Shown here: positions 54,561 through 64,000 of the stretch, in pieces
Numbering within the stretch: position 1 is the stretch's first letter
Layout of the letters: each line of letters begins with the position of its first letter
Assembly (NCBI RefSeq): GCF_040412425.1
Contig: NC_089782.1
Location: 27,497,780-27,561,779, forward strand
DNA: 64,000 bases
Direction of reading: 5' to 3'
Origin: Macrobrachium rosenbergii
Taxonomy: Eukaryota; Arthropoda; Malacostraca; Decapoda; Palaemonidae
Made by a program: the position numbers and the translations under genes
The notes under the pieces: model-generated
Databases searched by the model: none
What the model was told of the DNA's origin: nothing
What the model saw: the letters and a program-made list of their open reading frames with translations, nothing else

Positions 54561-55235
54561 CGTACTGCATATAGTAATAATAACTGAAAACAGATCATTA
54601 TGAATTGCACAAACAGTTCCTCGTTATTATATAACTGAGCCTATATAGCTTGGTTCCTTATTATATTTGTGAGCGAATTTGGGAGATCTTTATGGTATCG
54701 TAACGTCTTGGCCCTTTCCTAATATATCTTGTTTGAGATAATGAGAAGGAAAAAAAAGGAGGAAGCGTCAGTCTCCTTTAGGAAATTTTAGAATAGTTTT
54801 GTTTCTCCTCTGTTATTGATATCTATTATGTTTACTCTTTTTTTCTGAGTAATATTGTAAGTACCAATTAAAACCTTAATTTTGTTAGTAGTCTCGTTAA
54901 CATCTTTACTAAATTTAGTCGGTGTTTTTTTATATAGTTTCTTAATCCAAGTGCGCTGAAGAGAAAAACGACTCCTTTAGGACATTCCAGACATTCCTAG
55001 CATATCTTTACTTATTATCTAATGTCCTTTTACTCCTCTCAGCATGGAATCTGCTATACCTTTGCCTTCTTTTTCATTATTCCCTTCATTTGTGATGCGA
55101 TTAAAATCGGGGTTAAAGGGTATGCGGGAAATGGGTGGGGGTTGAAGGGGGGTTTAGGGGCGAGAGGTGGTATGGGATGTTGGTTATGAAGTGCTTTTAT
55201 CCTATCGATTATGAGATAGTGAACTCATCCATTAG
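54561..55235. other. No gene seen; G-rich patch near 55105-55180
   Basis: Unique sequence with a purine-rich stretch containing several GGGG runs (55131-55165), a possible G-quadruplex former. Confidence 0.5.
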
Positions 55236-55522
55236 CGAGCCCACGTAGAGGAGTAGTGCCGCGTGAGGTGCACTGTAGGCATTCCTTAAGGTTCTTTGCA
55301 GCGTCCCTTCGGCCCCTAGCTGTAACCCCTTTCATTCCTTTGACTGTACTTCCATTCATATTCTATCTTCCATCTTACTTTCCACCCTCTTCAAATAATT
55401 GTTTCTTAGTGCAGCTGCGAGGTTTTCCTCTTGTTGCACCCTTGTAACCATCTGCTCTCACTTTTCCTTTCAGCGCTGAATGACCTCATAGGTCCCAGCG
55501 CTTAGCCCTCGGCCTAAATTGT

Positions 55523-55526
<4 letters not shown>
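55236..55526 (+). mobile_element. Family-3 dispersed repeat, copy 3
   Basis: The longest copy: 'gtgaggtgcactgtaggcat', 'ccttaaggttctttgcagcg', 'tttccaccctcttc', 'gcgaggttttcctcttgttg' and 'cagcgctgaatgacctcata', ending 'ggcctaaattgtata'. A CT array begins at the very next base. Confidence 0.85.

Positions 55527-55586
<60 letters not shown>
55526..55586. repeat. (CT)n at the tail of family-3 copy 3
   Basis: A pure CT array that begins exactly where the repeat's conserved tail ends. Confidence 0.98.
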
Positions 55587-55591
<5 letters not shown>

Positions 55592-55948
55592 TAGCCTGTG
55601 TCTACCCTTCCTTTCCTCATCAATCACCTTTCGCCAATCTTTTCCTTCTCTCGACCCCACCTGACCAGCGATGCATTCCCGGATCTTTTGCTAATCTGTC
55701 ACTGCAGCCTCTCCATTCATGCTTTCGTTTGTGAGGAAGTTCCTCTCCTTCAGTATACTACGTGTAGTTCGGCTTTTGGGGTGGTGAGTCTTGCTGCTAT
55801 GATGGTATTTTGGTATGAATTTTGTTTACAGCTTAAAATCTTAGTAAACAATGAGAGAAAATTTAGGAAAATAGTGAGATACAATTCTAGAAATTAATGA
55901 GAACGTTTTACAGTAATGTCCTTTATCTGCAAAGAACGTTTTAATGCT

Positions 55949-55951
<3 letters not shown>

Positions 55952-56011
<60 letters not shown>
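55952..56011. repeat. (CT)n microsatellite
   Basis: A pure CT array. Confidence 0.98.
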
Positions 56012-56015
<4 letters not shown>

Positions 56016-57079
56016 GTTGTACCTTTCGTTGACTGAAAACCTCTTATTTAGATAGTGTGTTTTTAAATTTCTATAACCAACAACAAATGTTCGGCAAAAA
56101 AACAAAAAATTTCTTAACCAATAACAGGCAAAAAAAAAAAAAAAAGGTAGATGAAGCCAATAGAAATGTTGATGTAATTCACATATTTTACTATTTCAAA
56201 AGGGTATAGTATACACCAAGGATCTCTGTCAATACCCAGAATCCGCACGAAATGATGTTTCATGAAAAGCAAAGCTCTCGTGTGCGAATAGGAATCACCG
56301 GATTAGTTTACATAAAAAAGCGAGAAAAATCCCGGTCCATAATATGTACAGAAATTTATATTTTTCTGTTTTGATATTGGTACAGATCTCCGCTACGAAG
56401 GTGAATACTGTCATTTGCATCAGTTGAAATAAAGAGAGCCTTTTGCATACTTGATATGGAGCTTTTAGTGGACATTTGCTATTGAAAGGATTGGTGTTGG
56501 CAATTCATGTGACGCTTTCTTTTAGCAAGATAAAGATTTTACTTTTTAAATGAGTAATTAATTTATCTGTTCATCTGTCAAATAGTATGTGAAGTTTGTT
56601 TATATATATACATGTATATTTATATATGCACGTATGTATTTATATGTGTGTGTGTATGTATGTGTGTGTGTTTATTTGGTTGGACGCTCGTGCTCTGATG
56701 CGCTATATAAATCATTTTCATTTTTCCATTTGCATGTTTTAATAAGCCAAGTTATAAGAACACATGCAACATTCAAAGGTCAACATTAATTTGTACATTC
56801 CTTTATCTTTCCATTGATCATTGAAAATAAAATTCTCATCGTTTTATTACTGAATTCCCCTCCCTAATGTTTCTGTCGATATATTTTATCGCGTACATAT
56901 TGCTTTCATTTTGACATTCCGCCATATGAAAGGCAATTTCCCTTTATATTTTGCTCCATTCTGGGGGACGAATGACAGGGTTTATGTTTTCGTTATTCAG
57001 TGATGACCGGCTCATTTCCGTTTGATCTGAAACGGGAAAAAAATCTTTTCATTTGAAATGGAGTGCACGTCTGTCTGAT
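56012..57079. other. No gene seen; A run near 56131-56145
   Basis: Unique AT-rich sequence with minor TG/TATG tracts near 56640-56670. Confidence 0.55.
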
Positions 57080-57107
57080 ATATATTATATATATACATAT
57101 ATACATA

Positions 57108-57175
<68 letters not shown>

Positions 57176-57196
57176 CATATATAATATATATACATA
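57080..57196. repeat. (AT)n array with imperfect edges
   Basis: A pure AT core at about 57126-57172 flanked by ATAC and ATGT variants. Confidence 0.96.
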
Positions 57197-57346
57197 TATG
57201 CATATGTTTAAACATAATAAATTTATTTTCGGTTATATGAAATCCCTTGAAAAGAAAGTGATCGTCAAAATTCATTTTTGTTTTTTCAATCTAAATTTCG
57301 TTTCGTTGAACGAAGAGTAACTGCGTTTTTAAATAAAAACAAGTAA

Positions 57347-57690
57347 AAAATGCGCCTCAGTTTCTTCAGCATGATCGAGTGTGCTGTATTGCATATAATG
57401 ATGTATGAGCCGCGGCCCATGAAACTTTCAGCCATGGCCCGGTGGTGGCATGTGCTATGGCTTTGCCAGACGCGTGATCATGGCTAACTTTAACCTTAAA
57501 TAAAATAAAAACTACTGAAGCTAAAGTGCTGCAATTTGGTATGTTTGATGACTGGAGGGTACATGATCAACATGCCAATTTGCAGCCCTCTAGCCTCAGT
57601 AGTTTTTAAGATCTGAGGGCTGACAGAAAAAGTGCGGACGGACAGACAAAGCCATCTCAATAATTTTCTTTTACAGAAAACTAAAAGTTG
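57347..57690 (-). mobile_element. Hairpin-bearing dispersed repeat (family 2), copy C
   Basis: This is the inverted copy. The internal inverted repeat (57509-57607) keeps 'tgcagccctctagcctcagt' on one arm and a more diverged 'actgaagctaaagtgctgca' on the other. It ends with 'tcttttacagaaaactaaaag', matching the 5' end of copy B in reverse. Confidence 0.82.
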
Positions 57691-58077
57691 AAACTGAGAG
57701 CCAGAAAATACGTAAATTCTGATAACAAATTTCCACTAAAAACAAGATAAAGACGTCTACCAAAGGGACACATTTTCCCTCTCCTTCATAAATCCGCTTC
57801 CGAGTTATTTATAAACCGAGAAGAAGCCTCGCAAAGAAGCGGAAGGAGGTCTTTCTGTCGCAAAGGTCATGTTATGAAAGAAGGCTGGAGGAAGCTCGAG
57901 CCACAGAAATCTTCTCGTATTATTTGTGCAGAATCCAGTCGCCTTTTACGTCTTTCGCGGAAAGTGGGAATTTTCTTAAAAGGGAGACAAGATTGTTTTT
58001 TTTTTGTTTTGTTTTGTTTATTTCTGCTTTTATTGATTGGACGTTGGTTTTCAAGACCTTTTCCTTGTCTATTGCAA

Positions 58078-58082
<5 letters not shown>
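57691..58082. other. No gene seen
   Basis: Unique sequence, GC-richer at 57760-57960. The frame at 57874-58173 runs into T-rich and AT-array sequence. Confidence 0.5.

Positions 58083-58171
<89 letters not shown>
58083..58171. repeat. (AT)n microsatellite
   Basis: A pure AT array adjoining the palindrome at 58172. Confidence 0.98.
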
Positions 58172-58175
<4 letters not shown>

Positions 58176-58322
58176 GGAAAGGCCACGAAGGATAAGTGAA
58201 ACAACGGATTGGTTGCTTGGCCTTTCGACAAAAACAGTCCTTTACTAGCAGACCGTGTGTCGAAAGACCTATAGCAACCACTCCGTTGTTTCTCTTATTC
58301 TTTGTAGCTTTTGCCTTTATTT
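58172..58322. mobile_element. Palindrome derived from the Penelope-like element terminus
   Basis: The left arm 58172-58230 and right arm 58259-58322 are imperfect reverse complements ('gaaacaacggattggttgct' against 'agcaaccactccgttgtttc'; 'ctttcgac' against 'gtcgaaag'). The left arm plus loop, 'gaaac...ctttcgac...agtcctttact-agcagac', matches 'gaaac...ctttcgac..agtcctttacttagcagac' at the tail of the PLE (about 1058-1109). This is therefore PLE terminal sequence in a head-to-head inverted arrangement, flanked by AT arrays. Confidence 0.72.
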
Positions 58323-58389
58323 ATACACATTCATCACGTTTCATATCTTTCGTTATATATAAATATTGTACATATATTATATATATGAT

Positions 58390-58530
<141 letters not shown>

Positions 58531-58575
58531 TATATATATATACACACAGTATATTATACAGTACAGTATATATAG

Positions 58576-59037
58576 TGTTCCTGCATTTGGGGGATTCTGC
58601 TGTACATTTGTGTAAAGCGGATTGTTTTCTCTATCACCCATCATCTAAATGTTCGGTATAAAGGCTTTGCTTAAGACCTCTTTACCCTCAGTGCTATTGC
58701 CTGCACTTACTTAAAATATATTTTTTTCTATCTTACTTTCCTTGAATAATGTTTTTTTCCTGTCTATTTTCTCGTACTTTTTTTTGTCCAAATTTTCTTG
58801 TTTTATTTGGAATTAGACTTCATTGTGCGCTTCCAATTATTCGATCGTCTAATCCTTGTAGATTCTTTTATTGATTCAAAAGGTCGAAAGATATTTAAAA
58901 CGTAGATTAATAAGAAGCGAAAGAAAAAGTATCCAAAAACAGAAATCGCTCGTCTTTAAATTATATTTTTAATAATCCAATAACAAATGTCGGTCTGTGA
59001 AATTGATTGACTGTGAATTAGCTGATGCAAGTTTAAA

Positions 59038-59039
<2 letters not shown>
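58576..59039. other. No gene seen
   Basis: T-rich unique sequence. Confidence 0.6.

Positions 59040-59105
<66 letters not shown>
59040..59105. repeat. (CT)n microsatellite
   Basis: A pure CT array. A shorter one is at 59233-59260. Confidence 0.98.
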
Positions 59106-59107
<2 letters not shown>

Positions 59108-59350
59108 AGATAAATGAGTAAATTATTTTTGCAGACCCTTTGTTCACATTTCCCATTTCTTTTCTCATCTTTCGACCCGTGATTTATGGCTTTGGAAGGA
59201 TTATATTCCAATTCATTGCTCAAACCCCATCTATCTCTCTCTCTCTCTCTCTCCTCCTCTCGATAAATGGAGAATTCATGACGGGAAGATGACTGCCCAC
59301 CATTTAAAGAAAGTTTTGGGCTAGATACCCGATTTTTAAAGTTGGATTTG

Positions 59351-61734
<2,384 letters not shown>

Positions 61735-61735
<1 letters not shown>

Positions 61736-61985
61736 AAATGCTGAGGTCTTTCGTTGAAATTATGGGGAATTTCACTGGAGTTCTGAGATAATTATTTCAA
61801 TTCAGTTGTGAGGGAATTCATTGAAATTATGAGGTAGTTCGCTGAAAATGAGTTATTTCATTAATGTTATTTATTATTTCATGTTATGAGGTCTTTCACT
61901 GAAATTCTAAGGTATTAAAATTGAAGAATTTCATAAAAATTTAGAGGCATTGCCTTAAAATGAAGAGGTATTTCACTTTTATTTC
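61735..61985 (+). repeat. Degenerate ~26-bp tandem repeat
   Basis: Phrases of the type 'tttc.[ct]tgaaatt.tgaggt' recur: near 61739, 61759, 61829, 61877 and 61920. Irregular spacing suggests an old, decayed minisatellite. Confidence 0.6.
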
Positions 61986-62236
61986 TACAGTGTTTTGATT
62001 ATTTTTTTCATCTTTTCCGCTGTCAAGTGTAGGAACGCTCCTCCTGCTTCTATGCTCCTGACGCATAATCTTCCTTTATTTTTCCTTTTTCTGGTTTTCT
62101 TGACCTTGGGATAATAAAGGGCATTGGGATGCCCCTCCCGTCGTCCTCCGTACCTGAAAAAATATAAACTTGCAGGGAAAGGTTTGCATAAACTCTATAT
62201 ATGAACGAATGACGAAAGCTGAATCCTAGATTATAA
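61986..62236. other. No gene seen
   Basis: Unique sequence leading into the 39-bp minisatellite. Confidence 0.6.
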
Positions 62237-62620
62237 GATGTGTCAAATGATGTGATGGAATGGCAAGTAGGAATCATAATTTAAAATGATGTGATGGAAT
62301 GGTAAGTAGGAATCATAATTAAAAATAATGTAATGGAATAGCAAGTAGGAGTCATAATTTAAAATGGTGTGATGGACTAGCAAGTAGGAACCATAATTTA
62401 AGATGATGTGATGGAATAGCAAGTAGGAATCATAATTTAAAATGATGTGATGGGATAATTTGAAATGGCGTGATGGAATAGCAAGTAGGGAAATAGTTTG
62501 AAGTGATGTGATGGAATAGCAAGTAGGAATCATAATTTAAAATGATGTGATGGAATAGCAAGTAGGAATCATAATTTAAAATGATGTGATGGAATAGCAA
62601 GTAGGAATCATATTTTAAAT
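62237..62620 (+). repeat. 39-bp minisatellite, about ten copies
   Basis: The unit contains 'gatgtgatggaatagcaagt' then 'aggaatcataatttaaaat'. Early copies start near 62248, 62287, 62326, 62365 and 62404; one is internally deleted near 62452-62470. Because 39 is a multiple of three, minus-strand frames stay open and translate to a 13-residue repeat (L-N-Y-D-S-Y-L-L-F-H-H-I-I). Confidence 0.94.
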
Positions 62621-63088
62621 CCATCCATCCTCCCATCAAGCCAGGAGGGAGCTGGCGGCATCTGCCTGCTCAAGATAATTGACATATCATTAATTATCTG
62701 TCCCTAATTAAACACTTCCTGCCACTTGCGCTCAAATTGATTCAGTCTTCACCAAGAGAAACTCATATTATTTGTAACTCTGACTTCATTAGTCATGTAT
62801 CACTTTGTAATTGAAAATTTTGTGAATGGATAAATCAAGACAGAATCATAATTTAAAATGATGTGATGGAATATTGGGAATCAAATTTAAATGTCAATCC
62901 TCCCATCAACATATTATACACTTCAAGAATGGTTGCAATTATCCGCCTAATTAAACACTTGCTCTTACATGGATGCAAACTGATTAAGTCTTTCACCAAG
63001 AGAAACTCATATTATTTATAACTCTGGCTTCATTAGTCATGTATCACTTTGTGCGGAAGTTTTCGTGAATGGATAAATCCAGACAGAG
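62612..63088 (+). repeat. Tandem duplication of the minisatellite flank, ~245-bp unit
   Basis: 62625-62845 and 62888-63085 share in order 'cctcccatcaa', 'cctaattaaacactt', 'ttcaccaagagaaactcata', 'cttcattagtcatgtatcac' and 'gtgaatggataaatc'. A single 39-bp-type unit (about 62845-62885) sits at the junction, so the duplicated segment included the end of the minisatellite. Confidence 0.9.
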
Positions 63089-63250
63089 ATTAATGAATGT
63101 TCTTTAAATTGGGAAACAAGTATGTCAATCAATATAAGCATATATACTTGTAAGTATGTTCCATAATTACATTGCTGTTATATGCCTGTGTGCATACTAT
63201 GCACGTCTATAAGATTAGTATTTATCTAACAAAAACGAGAAAGTATTAAC

Positions 63251-64000
<750 letters not shown>

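Noticed and set aside
62243..62639. Minus-strand protein with 13-residue repeats
   Set aside because: The 39-bp minisatellite period is divisible by three, so the frame stays open by chance. There is no conserved start, signal peptide or flanking coding sequence.

Overview
The window reads as non-coding nuclear DNA from a decapod crustacean. The decapod call rests on very dense microsatellites ((AT)n, (GA/CT)n, (AAT)n, (CTC)n) and on dispersed repeats of kinds I associate with shrimp, prawn and crayfish genomes. That is family recognition from memory, and the species is not resolved. I found no protein-coding host gene, tRNA, rRNA, CRISPR array or prokaryotic signal. Almost every long open frame is a translated microsatellite ([20 protein letters not shown]-type strings) or a translated dispersed repeat.

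Layout. 1-2.75 kb holds two broken copies of one Penelope-like retroelement (PLE). They lie tail to tail around an AT-rich spacer. The right copy, on the minus strand, still shows reverse-transcriptase motifs and a GIY-YIG endonuclease. 1.2-5.1 kb holds four copies of a tRNA-headed SINE; three have target-site duplications I can read directly, and one copy interrupts the PLE. 5-42 kb is a microsatellite landscape with interspersed repeat families. These include an element with a large internal hairpin (7.97, 15.2 and, inverted, 57.35 kb), a second family ending in 'gctgaatgacctcat..ggtcccag' (29.2, 54.1, 55.2 kb), and two short families that abut (GA)n or (CT)n arrays (6.8/6.9/8.9 kb and 17.9/21.8 kb). 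There is also a composite GA array with a repeated palindromic unit (25.05-25.5 kb), tandem duplications of about 250 bp and 55 bp (39.3-40.2 kb), a 30-bp inverted repeat around AT arrays (40.87-41.06 kb) and a degenerate minisatellite (41.65-41.94 kb).

42.06-49.99 kb is unusual: nearly 8 kb with only one short AT array, one deleted SINE and a faint ~90-bp periodicity at 48.3-49.1 kb. 50-64 kb returns to the repeat landscape. It contains a 150-bp palindrome at 58.2 kb whose sequence matches the PLE terminus, a ~26-bp degenerate repeat at 61.7 kb, and at 62.2-63.1 kb a 39-bp minisatellite followed by a ~245-bp duplication of its flank.

No genes work together here. The biology is that of mobile-element debris and repeat expansion: retroposition by the SINE and the PLE, short repeats that travel with microsatellites, and local tandem and inverted duplication.
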